From Ilyonectria destructans (taxonomy: Eukaryota; Ascomycota; Sordariomycetes; Hypocreales; Nectriaceae), in assembly GCA_020740775.1 (NCBI GenBank), contig JAHEWK010000001.1:6634001-6698000 (forward strand): a stretch of 64,000 nt of DNA, read 5' to 3'. This document shows, one piece after another, positions 44,001-55,735 of this stretch (its first letter is position 1; each line of letters starts with the position of its first letter). A program made the translations under genes and the position numbers. The notes beneath the pieces were generated by a model. The model had not been told where the DNA came from, made no database searches, and was given only the letters and a program-made list of their open reading frames with translations.

Positions 44001-46565
44001 TGGGCTTATCAATAGCATGCAGAAAGAATCTCGGAGTCCGATTTGAATATCACTGTCCTCCTAAGCGTCGAACCAAGCACACCGGCTCATTTGGCTAGGC
44101 CTATTTCAGAGATATCAAAGTCTCCCCAAATTCCCTCATTCCTACTCCTTTCCGTTTTCGTCTCGATATGAGGGTATATCGAAATGAAGCCCCAGTATCA
44201 AATGCACCAGAACCAAACGGCTCGTTGGCGACGGGGAATAGAACTATGTCGGCGGGTCTAACCCTGTTGGATAAACATGAAAAGCGATTGGCCACCCTCG
44301 TCTCAAAGGAGGTGGCAAGGTTCATGCCCTGGCCGCAGGGGTGGCACAGCATATGCATGCTGGTCCTCTTTGGTCTGGACCAGCCCGAATCCAGTCACCG
44401 GTTAGGTTACACAACCTCAACAAATGAAAAGCCATCAAAGGGAATGGGCTGTTTGCCTGGAATATCGCTGTGTTTGTGTGTCGCGCACACTCCGGTTCGG
44501 GAAGATCTACTGCTCCATCGTTTCGCATTTCGCCTCCTCAACCATTCACTGCCGTAAGCCACGGTGGCGGAATCAAGGCCCAACAAGTCCAGTCCCGCCA
44601 CTGACGAGTTTTTTAGTCTGCGGTTATTTTGATCTATTTGACGGCTGCATCCGGACATCTGCCATCGGGTCAAGACACCTGCCATCCGAACCTCGGGGCG
44701 CGCATGAACTGCACGGAAGTTGCATCAGTGCATTCGGAGAACCTTTCCCTCCTCCTCCTCCCCTCTGTGACCGATCCTCCGCAGCTGGTAGCAATCCCCA
44801 GACGCAGAGTCGGGGGCGCGGGCGGGGAAATGGGAAGGATAGCAAGGTGCCATTGCGTCGTAGATATGCATGGCACATTTGGGGTCCTGCTTCAGATACG
44901 ACGCCCTTAGCGACGAAATTGTGGAGATAGTTATTTATTGCCTCCCCCATGTGGAAATTTGCAACGTCTTTAATGTTGCCATAGCATGCATGTCTCTCAT
45001 TACGGTGTTGGAGATGTGGGCTTGCGGCGGAGAGCGTTGTCGTCTGCCTACGCGAGAGTGAGGAGTTTGCAGACGGAGGAGCTGACGGCCGAGTGGCGGG
45101 GCCGTTTCACGCCACTTTCTGCACGTTCTAGGCGCTGGTTTAGTTCCATTTTCCAATGTGACGCGGCATGTGAAGATGGATGGCACAGTCCAAGCCAGCG
45201 GCGGGTAATGACTGCCATTATCTCCGACCTTCAATGGGACGAGGCCGAACTGTCATCGCCGAGGAGGAAATAGGTTATCGGCTCTTGATATAGCTCCGAG
45301 AGAGTATTGATATCCGATGTGTTTGTTCACCTGGTTCAGTGACGTTGCCTGGATCCCAAAACTTGTAGTTGTCAATATGAAGAAATCACGATTGCATTCT
45401 TGAAGATGCAATATGGGTTGAAAGCAAGACGTAACGATAAAAGCAAGCTTCTCGAGGGCAGATACTGCCAAGCTATTCATTTTGTAGCCTGTAGAATAAT
45501 AAACATCTTGTTATTGCCAAACGAGAGGGAGAAGTTGAGACTCATCAGAGATCTAGAGTGCAGTACAATCAAGGAAATGAACGGGAATAGCTCAACAGCT
45601 GGGACACTACCAGTATAGTCGATTCGAGAGTAATTGATTAACACTTGTTGATAAACCTCGGGATAGGGTAATTGAAAACGTTTGTTCAACGTAAGATAGA
45701 AGTCTTCAACTTCTGGAACTCACAGCGCCAGGGGGTATAGGGTAGGGGTATAGGGTAGGCCGTGTGACATGTTGACATCTCGCCCAAGCACACCTCTCGA
45801 ATGAAAACAATAAATAGCAATTGAACTCTGCGAACCTTCGTGGTTCGAAATATTTGCTATGTTGGCATACATTCTTCATGCGAACAGGAATGTAGATAGA
45901 AGGCTTGCGTTAAGGTAAAGTTGGACCGTAACAATCCTATTACATGGTTATTGTATCTTGCGGCACTAGTTGTTGAACTTCATATACACACCTCTTGTTT
46001 GAGACTGCTGTATAGATTTGATTTCTTTGATCACATTGTATAAAGCTAGGGGCACTAAATATATTCTTGCCCATATTGGGATAGAAGGTACGTCCTAGAC
46101 CAAATGTCGTGGCACACTCGCAGGGAATCATTTTTTTTTTCAACAGTCGAGATTGTCTTAGCCGACAAGTGTCTCAAAGCACGGGTAAATTCGTTGATGG
46201 ATCAGTATGATATGCGATGGAGGGATTTTGCGGAGGGATCTCGTAGAGGGATCTTGTAAAGGGATCCTGAATGAAGGGTTCTTGTCTTATTAATTACAGT
46301 ACTATCTAAACTGCCGTGGTGCAGTGAGCAGCAAAGTCACTGACACGAGGCAACACAACTTTAGGGAGGGAATTGAGATTATTAACAATTTCTTAGCAAC
46401 TGTGCGAACATGTGGAAGCTCGAACGTTGTAGGTGCTTTTCTTCTGTTCCTTGGGAGGGGTATCAAGCAATATACGCCATATACCCTGACTGAGGTATCT
46501 TTAACACAACGCACGAATACAAGATGAGCTGCCACCAAAATGCAAATCAATGAGCCTTGACCAGA

Positions 46566-48402
46566 TTATTCCTCGTGGGTAGGAGGTCCGGCGTAGTTCT
46601 TGTGACCCCAGGCCCAGTACCAGAGTCCAGACACACCCAGGGCGAAAACGAAGACAACGGGAGCGTAGTTGACCGACGCGGCCGTCACGGGGATGATCGT
46701 GGGCATGCAGAACAGAGGGATGACCAATAGAGTCCAGGCTAAGTAAAAAGTAAGCAAATGAAGAGATGGAGCGGGGAAAAGTACACATACCAATAGACAC
46801 GTAGTTGGCGACGGTACCAAGGGCACCGAGGTAGAACTGTCCGGTCTTGACCTGCTTGCGGCCGGTCATAAGGCTGATGACAATGGGAATGGCGTAGGAA
46901 ACAGTCAGGCAAATGACACCGACACCCGAGAAGGCGTTGAAGGCGGAGACGCTTCCGAAATAGAGGAGACCGAGGAGAAGCTGGACGGCCATGGAGAGCA
47001 TCATGGCATTGACAGGCACATCCAAGCTCTTGTTGACCTTCATCCACATACCGGCACCGGGGACGGCACCATCACGGGCAAAGGCCCAGATGCATCGCGA
47101 GGTGGCGGTGGTGCAGCCGATACCGCAGAGGATAGCGAGGACCATCAGAGGGAAGACAAGGCCAAAGGCTCCTCCAGCAGATCCGACGGCGCTCTTGAGG
47201 ATAACGGGCACGGGCTGGGTGGAGAGGACGACCTCGGCGATGTCGGGGAGGACGAAGAGGAGGGGGATCAGGAAGACCAGTCCGGCGAAAGTGTTGATGA
47301 AGATGGTGGCGACCATGGCCTTGGGCACCTGGACAGAAGGCTTCTGGACCTCCTCGCACATGCTACGTGGCGTGTTAGCGATACAGTACTCTAGGGTAAT
47401 TAGAGGTGGCAATTCGGATGAGACTTACGAGATGATCATTCCAGTGGAAGATGTAGCGTAGGCAGCGTGGAGCAGACCGACACAGAAGGACCAACCATCG
47501 GGCCATCCGGTAGAGGCCTCGAAGTGGGTGAAGACGTACTTGGCGTCGTGGCGACCGTTCTTAGCAATGGCCAAGACGGAGATCATGATGGCAACGAGAC
47601 CAGCCAAGGTCCAGAAGACGGCAAGAGTCTGGGGAAAAGTCAGAACATGAGGACGGTTATGGGGACTCGGGCAGGCTCACATCAAGGAGGGGAAGCCACT
47701 TGTTGCCAAAGGCAGAAACAGCGTTGCACAGCAAGGTGATGCCGAGGAAGATGAGGTAGGACTGATACGTGGTTCCCTCGAGGACAGCTGAGCCATCTGC
47801 CTTTTCAAACACATTGACACATCCGATGAAGAACAGAGTGGTACCGAAGTTCACAGAGAGCGTAATGGTAATGTTACCGACGAGATACAGCCAGCCACAG
47901 ATCCAGCTGGCAACGCGACGCCAACGGGCGGGGGCCAGCATGAACGCTTGGTAGTAGACACCTAGATACGCGATCAATTACATATTCACGGTAAAGACGC
48001 GCGGGGAGAGAGTTTCGCAATCCGGGTCGGGGTATGGCAACAAGGAAGCTTAGGGATGTGGTAAGTACCTCCGGCAGTGGGATAGACACTGGTGATTTCA
48101 CCGAGAGACGCAGCAACACAGACGATGATTATGGAGACGGCAACCCAGCCCCAGAGGACATTGACGGGTCCGCCACCGACCAAGGGGTAGTAGAGGGTCG
48201 TCGCGAGACCGTAGGGGATCGAGGCGAGGACGAAGGACATGAAGGCGACCTGGAGGGTCGATCGGTTTCGGGAGAGCTCAGGCTTGTAGCCCAAGTTCTC
48301 GAGCAACTGGTCGGCGGAGTCGGGGCCGTTAGAGCCCGGGTGGCTCTCGAGCTTCTCGTCGGCATTGCTGCCCGAGTCTTGTTTAAGGTCGGGGGACGCC
48401 AT
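46566..48402 (-). CDS. APC-superfamily permease, GABA/choline transporter-like (519 aa, five exons)
   Basis: Exons 48402-48069, 47961-47681, 47628-47429, 47362-46791 and 46738-46566 give 519 aa with about 12 membrane spans. The N-terminal block ELSRNRSTLQVAFMSFVLAS, the segment SLGEITSVYPTAGGVYYQAF and the loop SMCEEVQKPSVQVPKAM are typical of fungal amino acid/choline permeases (yeast Hnm1- and Uga4-like), which carry choline, GABA or other amines across the plasma membrane with protons. The ATG at 48402 precedes a short acidic cytosolic tail; the 49 upstream in-frame residues look like leader. It is separated from the Gac1-like gene by the gene-poor region and shows no link with the catabolic cluster. 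The exact substrate is not assigned. Confidence 0.88.
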
Positions 48403-50513
48403 GGTGACGGATGGCAGGCGTGGTGTTGAGAGTGAAGTATTGACGGGCCGGCTCGGGTGGCATGCGAATTGGGGGCCACTAGTTGGGGTTGCGAACCGGA
48501 GGGATGGGATGAGATGAGATCGAAGAAAAGAAAAGAGAACCCCGTCCAAGAAAAGGAATGTGGGAAGGAAGGACGACGATCAGGAAGCAGGGAGGGGGGA
48601 GGGAGTATTAGTATGAACAAGATACGGAGGAGAGACGGGCCCAATAATAAAGAGGAGCGGGAGAGGCTAAGAGCTAAGAGGACGGGAGTGAGGTGAAGAT
48701 AACAGGCCTGCTCAGGATGGGCGTGTCCCAGCTTCGGCTTGCGCAGGCTTGGACGGGAGAAGAAATGGGCGAACAGGTTCGAAACAGGGGTCATTCAATC
48801 ACACGTGGCAAGCCGACGGTAGAAGGATATGAGACTCAGGATTTGTTTCCCTTTTGGTTGTGGCTCCTGCGACCTGCGACTGCGACCTGCGACGAGCTGC
48901 GAAGACGAGGATTACGGATTACGGATTACAATGGGGATGGAATGCAGGAAGCATCAGATCCAAGTCGCGTACCCAGCAGGGTTACGATAAAGGGGATCCG
49001 CCCGAGCCCAGAATCGACGCTGTCAGTGGCCATTGAGCAATCCATTGACTGGTTGACTGGCTGCAAGCCCTGTCGGCATGTCCAGGCCAACCCATGGGGA
49101 TACCCGTGATCCTTGGCCACCGCGGAGGCGATAGAAGAGGCGTGGGACGACACGAAAGCCTATTTGAGAGCAGATCCTGGGCTATGCTGGCTAGTGCGTG
49201 GGGCTTCAGATTTCGGTGGAGTCTATTGAGGCTTTAAGGCTGCTCGAAACGTAACGCTCTCGGCGAGACCCTGCATGGGAGGGGGGGGGGGATACTTGGG
49301 GAGCTGGGAAGGGCGTCATCCGTATTACTGTGAAGCTGTGGGTGCTAGACACGCATCCGTACTGGACTGTATGTACAGGTTATTACGGAGCACGGTACGG
49401 AGCACGGAGAACGGGCACCGAGTGCCGGGGTACACGGCGGAGGCGAGCTGGGGTGCCCGATTGCCAAGGGTTTCTACGTCATATCCTTGCATCAACGGTG
49501 GCGAGTGGACGGGGAGAGGCGGGGAGTGGGTGCGCCAGGCGGCCAGGCCGATCGGGGCTGTTGGCTCAAACCGGAAGGAGATTAATACCTCGGCGTCAGG
49601 GGGGGTCAGTTCGTCCTCTGTGGGCGAGTGAGAAGTCGACAAGAAACGGCGAGTAAGCTGGGGTGTGTAGCTCCATCTCCATGGGACATTTCAACTCCGG
49701 CCAAAGGCGCAAGAATGGGGGGACGGAGGACGGGGAACGGGACCGGGGGAGGGGGAGGATCAACATGGGATAATGGGATAACATGGTATGGAACGGGTTA
49801 GGGCGTGGGCTAGAATGGGATCCAAACCTGGACCTGTATCGTAGTTTATCGCCTGTCCGCGCAGTGACTCGCTCGATGAGAGGCAATCGTCAGGCCATCA
49901 GCTGGCGGTGCTCGGTAAGATTGATTGTTGGATGGGCGATGGGCGGCATGGATGATGGACGCCATGGATGTCAGTGAGACCCTAGGACTAGGACCCAATG
50001 GATGATAATGACTCCCTGGCAGAGCTCCGAATGGTCACCGAGAGTCTGCAAGCTGGGCCCTTGTCCCGCGGTCTATGTAGCACAACACGCAAAGTACCGA
50101 GTCCGGATACGTACTACTATCGAATAGGGTGCTGTCGCGTGCCCTCCCTGGAGTCTCCCTGGAGTCTGGGCTCTCTCGACAGGAAAGAGAAAGTGAGCCA
50201 AGCTATCCAAGCTATTCAAGCATAAGCTATTCCCACCCACACCACCGGAACCACCACCAGCGTCGTGGATGTTGGTTGATGCCGCATCGCCCATGCTCCT
50301 CCTATCCCCCTCCCCCCAAATGAAACCCCATGCCATGCCATGCCAAATCATGCCGAACCATGCCATGTAATGCAATGCAATGCAATGCAATTCTAGCTAG
50401 ACCTTGCTTGCCATGCCCGACATGTTAGATGCCAACCAGACAATTGCCATGGCGGACCGCGCTGTGGCTTGGTGTAGCCGCCGCCAGCTCGAACTCTTCT
50501 GAACATCTCTGGC
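48403..50513. other. intergenic region between the permease and coactosin genes
   Basis: About 2.1 kb with no recognised gene. The part next to the permease is C/T-rich on the gene strand and is probably promoter and leader. The part next to coactosin holds pentanucleotide repeats. Confidence 0.45.
50329..50390. repeat. CATGC / AATGC pentanucleotide repeats
   Basis: CATGC copies begin at 50329 and AATGC copies run from 50369 to 50390. They lie 120-180 bp beyond the coactosin stop, probably in its 3' untranslated or flanking region. Confidence 0.7.
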
Positions 50514-50954
50514 TCACCCGCGGCCGCCGTTGTAATCGGCGCCGCCGACCTTCCTCAGCCGCGCCACAATGTCCCTCTCCTCCAGCTCCGACTTGTCGTT
50601 GGTGGTGACGGCGATGCTGTGGTGCGACAGGATGCGCTTGACCTCGCCGCTCTCGATGCTGACGCGCGCCTTGCGCATCACCTTTGTGCCCTCGCCGATC
50701 CACACGGCCAGCACGAACTTGACGCGGGTGCTCTCCTTGTCGTTGGCGTACTCGACGCGCACGTAGCCGTACTGCACCTGGCCGTCGTCCAGCTTGGTCA
50801 CCAGCTCCGCGAGGCCCCCGGTGCCCGTCTGCGTCAGCTCCAGCTTGTTGCCGACGTTGGAGGCGTACGAGATGAGCAGCCAGTTGGTGTCGTCCTTATC
50901 GTCGCGGACCGCGTCGTACGCGGCCGCGACCTCGGCTGCGTCCAGGCCAGACAT
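50514..50954 (-). CDS. coactosin-like ADF-homology actin-binding protein (146 aa)
   Basis: Single-exon protein of the ADF/cofilin-homology fold, coactosin branch. It binds actin filaments in the cytoplasm and counteracts capping in the known members. Family marks: SGLDAAEVAAAYDAVRDD at the N-terminus, TNWLLISY, a long strand pair YGYVRVEY and KFVLAVWIGE, VMRKARVS, and a glycine-rich tail ending GGRG. Length is normal for fungal coactosin. The tail and start agree with the family, so no intron is needed. Antisense open frames through this gene (such as 50619-51155) are rejected as shadows. Confidence 0.92.
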   Translation of the reverse strand: MSGLDAAEVAAAYDAVRDDKDDTNWLLISYASNVGNKLELTQTGTGGLAELVTKLDDGQVQYGYVRVEYANDKESTRVKFVLAVWIGEGTKVMRKARVSIESGEVKRILSHHSIAVTTNDKSELEERDIVARLRKVGGADYNGGRG

Positions 50955-52123
50955 TGGTGCGACCTTCTAGGACTGTATCTACAGAGAGGAGAGCGCGATG
51001 TCGGTGTGTGTCTGCTGGTCTCTCGGGGACGGCTCGGTGTCGACGGGCACGGGACAAGTATCGTGATGATAGCCAGGAGTGTGCTGAACGTGCGGAGCGA
51101 GACTCGACGAGGAGCGCGGGTGTTGGTGCCGTGGTTCGCGGCGATCGTTCGGTAGGTTGGCTCAGTTGGGGTCGATTTGGCTATCGCTGCTCCTCTCGTG
51201 TGTCGAGATCGAATCAAATCCAGGCCGGCTTCGACTCGACGGGCAATTATTACGGGTCGGGGTCGGGTCTGAGCTTTGTATCTCTTTGGATGACCGGGTT
51301 TGCTGGCGGTTTGGCTGTCTAAAACCTCGCTTCAGGGGGATCCGAGGGGGGCGAGACCGCTCCAACCAGAGTCAATCAATCCAACAACGGGCAAAGGGGG
51401 CTGACTTTGCCAATTGTGCGTCTGGGCTGCGGGTCTCATTGCTGCTCTGGGAAAAGTTCGCTTTTCGGTGGCTTCAGACGGTCGGCTTGCCGCTTGTCAG
51501 AGTTGGCGAGTGGGTAACTTAATCATTAGACTTACCCACCCGCCGTAATGAGACGTCGTCGTCGTCTGGCTGGCTGTTCTGTCTGTCTGTCTGTCACTCT
51601 GTTCATCAATTACTGTACGCCGTACGTACTCGCAACGGAGGCAACCCCTGCTAGGTCTCTTTCGGGTTACCGTACGCTCGTCTGGCCGCGCTATCTCATC
51701 CGAGTTAGCGAGTGCATGGCCCCTCGGCGGCTTGGTGCCATGTGAAGTCATGGATGAGCCTGTCGACCCCCGTTTCTGGCGTGGAACCGTTTGCGAACCT
51801 TCCGTTGGCCTGCCTGTAATGCCTGTGATGCCTGCAAGGCCTGCATCAGCCCGTCTGCTCACTGGTTCAATCCCAGCTCCCTGGCCGTTATCATCAGGCA
51901 AAGAACAATTGCAGCTTGTTCCAGACTACTGCGCGTAGTACTAATAGGCTCCACCCCGCTGAACCAGTCGTCGAGTCGTGGATGGATGGCCCGGCCGACG
52001 GATCCTGGGCTTCACCACCAAACCGACCAGCTGTCTTGGCCTTGATTGGCCCTGAGTGGGAAATACGGTTTCTCGCTGACTCGGACGGAGCCTCGGTCAT
52101 TTTCCTCTAGTTCCTGCTACTAC

Positions 52124-52137
52124 GTACTACGTAGTAC
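52124..52137. repeat. 14-bp perfect palindrome GTACTACGTAGTAC, second copy
   Basis: Identical to 38069-38082 and extended on the left by TACTAC. Confidence 0.5.
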
Positions 52138-52400
52138 CACCGTCAAAGTGGACTTTCCTCCGCACCGTGGCCTGATTCCCTCGAACGCCTTCATCGACTC
52201 CTTTCACCATGTATGACGACAGTGGGCTTTGTGGGCTTTGCCTCCGTTTTCCCCAATTCCTCCAAACCGGATTTTCAGTCGCTTCTCCACGACCCCATTT
52301 ATACAGTGACGTCCGCCTCAAGCCACGACCCGCTGGCAGGCCTCCCCCAGAAAACAGCCTTACCACCTCGCAAAGATCTTCGGGGCAAATCGTCATTGAT

Positions 52401-52468
52401 GGATCCGTATTGAGGGCTCCGTCATTAAGGGATCCATCATGAAAGGATCCATCATGAAAGGATCCGTC
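52401..52468. repeat. 15-bp tandem repeat, about 4.5 copies
   Basis: Perfect copies of GGATCCATCATGAAA at 52430-52444 and 52445-52459, flanked by diverged copies starting at 52401, 52416 and 52460. Read on the minus strand it encodes DGSFH-type repeats, but no supported gene covers it. Confidence 0.75.
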
Positions 52469-54523
52469 GGTGCCCAAAAGTGGCTCGTTCTCACCATTCT
52501 CGTACGTACAATAATAGACGTTCCAAACCCTAGCGACGGGGCCTTCGATTTTTTCCACGATCCATCGCGCAGCTCGACCATGTCACATTACGTGGAAGCC
52601 ATCAATGCCTGTGGAGTATCATCTTCAGCTCACCCGCGCCCAGCCGTTTCACTTGGACGCTGAGACCTGGAAACGCGCCATGCGAAAGAAAAATAAGACA
52701 GCAGCGCCACTCTACGACCTTGTGCCAAGTGGAGTTATAGGGTGAGCTTTTGTTTTAGAATGAGTGGAAGCTCAGAAGCCGACTCGCGGCACGTTTCCAT
52801 TTCATTTTCTTGTGACACATCCGCTGCGCCTAAAACCGTTCCGCCTTCTTCATCAGGGTATCCACCGGAGGAGAACGATGCGCCGTATGTACTGGCCTGC
52901 AAGGTTATGAGACAAAAGGAATCTATTTTGGCGCGCCCTGCTCATCGGGAACAATGGCACCGTTGTTTCGTTTCTCAGATATCTCCACCGATCGAGAGTT
53001 GAGGCCTACCATCGATCAATGATCAGCTCCGCTTTCCAGTCAGCTCATACCTTCCGAGTCTCTCGAACACAGCGCTTGACATTTGTTGGGAGGAGTTGAT
53101 GGAGGCATTGTGCCAAGCGTGTGTTGAATTGGGTGGCTGTGCAACCGCGCTTTTGCGCTCGACGGCCCCACGACGGCGGGTTTTGAAACATCCCTCACTC
53201 TTGAAACCCGCAATGCGATGTCTATTCTTGTCAAGAGGCGTAGCAAGGGAGTATTGAATCATGAGTACAGGCCACATACGTTTCACGGAATATTAATAGG
53301 GTAGGTTGTGGTTCTGTACCTGTGACGAATTTCGATGCTCTGGATGATTAAGCTCCTTATTCTTATTTTTCTTCATGCTAAAGGACCTTTAACGTTCCCC
53401 AGGTCTTGATGATTTAACCAGGCATTGGGTCCATCATTCGACCGCCAAGTAGTGTTGGTGAAGACGTATGACGGATCTCCTCCAAATCTACCGCATCGCT
53501 TTGCGAGTAGGCAAGTACACCGGTTTGCAATCCGAAGCACTCTCAGCACTAGTGTAAGGTGTAGAGGCAGACTTCATTGACAAATTGCAATTCTGTTCGC
53601 ATCGGTCTCATGGAGCCGCTGTTGACTCGCGTGTGTGAAATCCAGACAGTTGCCTCGAGGTATCTTCTTCTACAGGTCACTCGTCATATGTAAAGATCCT
53701 ACATGGCACCTACTTACCGACGAACAAGACATACTTGAGATTTGTACTCTTCCGTAGTGACTTCAATACCTTGATACAAGCTCCGGTTCAGACTCTAGTA
53801 TAAACTCTAGCACAAACGCTGGCACAAGTCATGTCGCGGGTGCCGACGAGAACGGTGATTTGCAAATATGAACCACGTATGTCTTCTTCTCTCCCTCTTC
53901 CCCGAGGCTCCCGTGCCACACCATTGAAATGGAGAACAACTACGACTACGACGGCACTGCCATCCACGTCGCCGAATTTGCGCGTGGAAAACTCGGTTCC
54001 AACCTCAAGAGAGATGGGAAGTTCCACCATCACGAAGGTGACGAAGGGTTTGTGTACAAGCAGGACTCGACTGGAGTGTGAGGGATGGTGTTCGTCATTT
54101 GCAATCAACAAAACTCCATATTGAGATCAACTGTATAGTCTTTGTTTTACAATTTATTCCGAAAATTCTTTAGTTGGCACTCTAAAGAACAGACTAACTG
54201 TCTGTTGGGTGTTCTGTCATTCGGCTGATAAGCTACCAATTTCCCATTATCGACACCCTGCCATGGATAGCCCTGGAACAGCAGGTAACTGTCGCGTTTC
54301 ACGGATAGAGTATGATGAAGCTCCTAATCGTTCTTTTCTTTCATGCCCACAACTAGAAGACATTTAAATTGCACGTTGCACGTCTAATACGCTATTGTCC
54401 ACATCTGACGCCTGTGGCATAATCCCATCTGCGCACTAGGTCACGTTGTTTGACGTCGTGTGACTATAATTATGGTGCTCAGCAACACGAGGCAGAAAAA
54501 GCAAATACAGCTGTGGGCCGAAT

Positions 54524-54949
54524 TTATGATGACCCAAGCCATGTCGTACCTGTTAATGATTTGATATAATCCCGATATAGTGTAAATACATGCAGTAAGG
54601 AGCCAATAGTTTCCTTCAACAGGCTGAAGCTTATCGTGCCAACGCCGGCATTGATAATAGTGTTGTCCATATATAGGTCTACGCTATTCTCTCCAAGGCT
54701 AGGAGCAAACATAGTGACAATCGAGAGTCAAAATCCTCCGCTAAGTAGAGAAAACAGACTGTAATGCCACTTCTTAACCATGATGACAATTTCCACGTCT
54801 ACACCGATATCAATAACAATCACCAAGCGCCAATGTGGTGAATGAGCCTTGGCAACTCTTACAAGTTGATCTACAAGGAACTCGATTGCAGGGATATGCC
54901 CCAAACCGACCCATTCAAGATTCCTGATATGAATAAGGCTATTATTCAT
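54524..54949 (-). pseudogene. possible decayed short-chain dehydrogenase fragment
   Basis: Two minus-strand frames separated by a stop (54949-54728 and 54712-54524) read in the order expected for an SDR N-terminus. The first has GLGHIPAIEFLVDQLVR, similar to a degraded Gly-rich cofactor loop and helix; the second has TIINAGVGTISFSLLKET, similar to the NAG segment. The nucleotide stretch is AT-richer than its surroundings. No catalytic Tyr-Lys part was found. The match is by eye and weak; chance similarity is possible. Confidence 0.25.
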
Positions 54950-55735
54950 TGGATTGGATCAACGACTTATGGATCTGCTTGCATGCAGAGTAATCTCCTA
55001 TCAGCGAACATCGTGAGTTATGAGATTCTCAGCTTAAAGTATAGATCACCTGTAGGGTAACCGCGGTCTGGGGATGTGGAGGGAACGACGCCAAGACAAA
55101 AGGCGTGATCGTTGAATACCACTCCGGGGATGATCAATCGAACCAGGGCCCCAGATTAATAGAAACCGGGTGTACCAGCCTCTACTTTTACCGCAGAGAT
55201 CGAAGAACTCTGCTTTATTTCGAACGTCAAACCCTCACATCAGGGGGAGTTCGCCCACATCAGGCTCTTCCTTGGCAGTCCGTGTGCCCAGCCTCACAGA
55301 TTGAAGCTCTTGGCGAGAATGATGCGGCCATTGATTATGCATAAAAACATATTGTAGCATTATCTGCATGAGATATAGATTATCCCCGCCAAAGTCAGAA
55401 GATCATTCGCCTCTGTTCGGGCCTTGTCCGATACGATTTGCCCTTTCTGGCCTTTTCTTCTCACGAGAGCATGTCGTCCTTTGGGGAGCAAATGACGCAA
55501 GCGACCTGCTTTTGGAAATTCATGGGTCGGATGCGACAGTCGCCCCGCTAGATGACTGTGCAAGCCAGAACTTCGACCACAACATGTTGACGCACACATG
55601 GATTGATGAACAGGGTATGCTGCTTTTGCGATCGACCGGCGTGTTCGCGCTCCGGGGATGTAACCTTATATAAACCTGGTTGCCAGTCTGCAACCTTTCC
55701 TTATCTCTAGGTTTATTCATGCAAAGTTGACGATC

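Larger units (their letters stand above)
35241..46565. other. gene-poor region of about 11 kb
   Basis: No protein family could be recognised on either strand. Open frames reach 265 codons (38952-39749), but they are Ser/Pro/Arg/His-rich, lack domain motifs and overlap others on both strands, as expected for GC-rich non-coding DNA. Small tandem repeats, a poly-C tract and TACGTA-type palindromes are scattered through it. The right-most 1.2 kb (about 45.4-46.5 kb) is more AT-rich. Small, species-specific genes or long non-coding RNAs cannot be excluded. Confidence 0.4.
50955..55735. other. 4.8-kb gene-poor region between coactosin and MFS 3
   Basis: No intact gene is recognised. It holds the coactosin promoter, a CTGT microsatellite near 51582, the second GTACTACGTAGTAC palindrome (52124-52137), a 15-bp tandem repeat (52401-52468), a small open frame (53929-54081) and a possible dehydrogenase relic (54524-54949). 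The right end is the MFS 3 promoter. Confidence 0.45.

Noticed and set aside
50619..51155. 178-codon open frame antisense to coactosin
   Set aside because: It is the reverse reading of a well-supported conserved gene.
51864..51873. GGTTCAATCC resembling a tRNA B box
   Set aside because: Only a four-pair T-arm can be drawn, and no matching acceptor stem or A box is found at the right distance.
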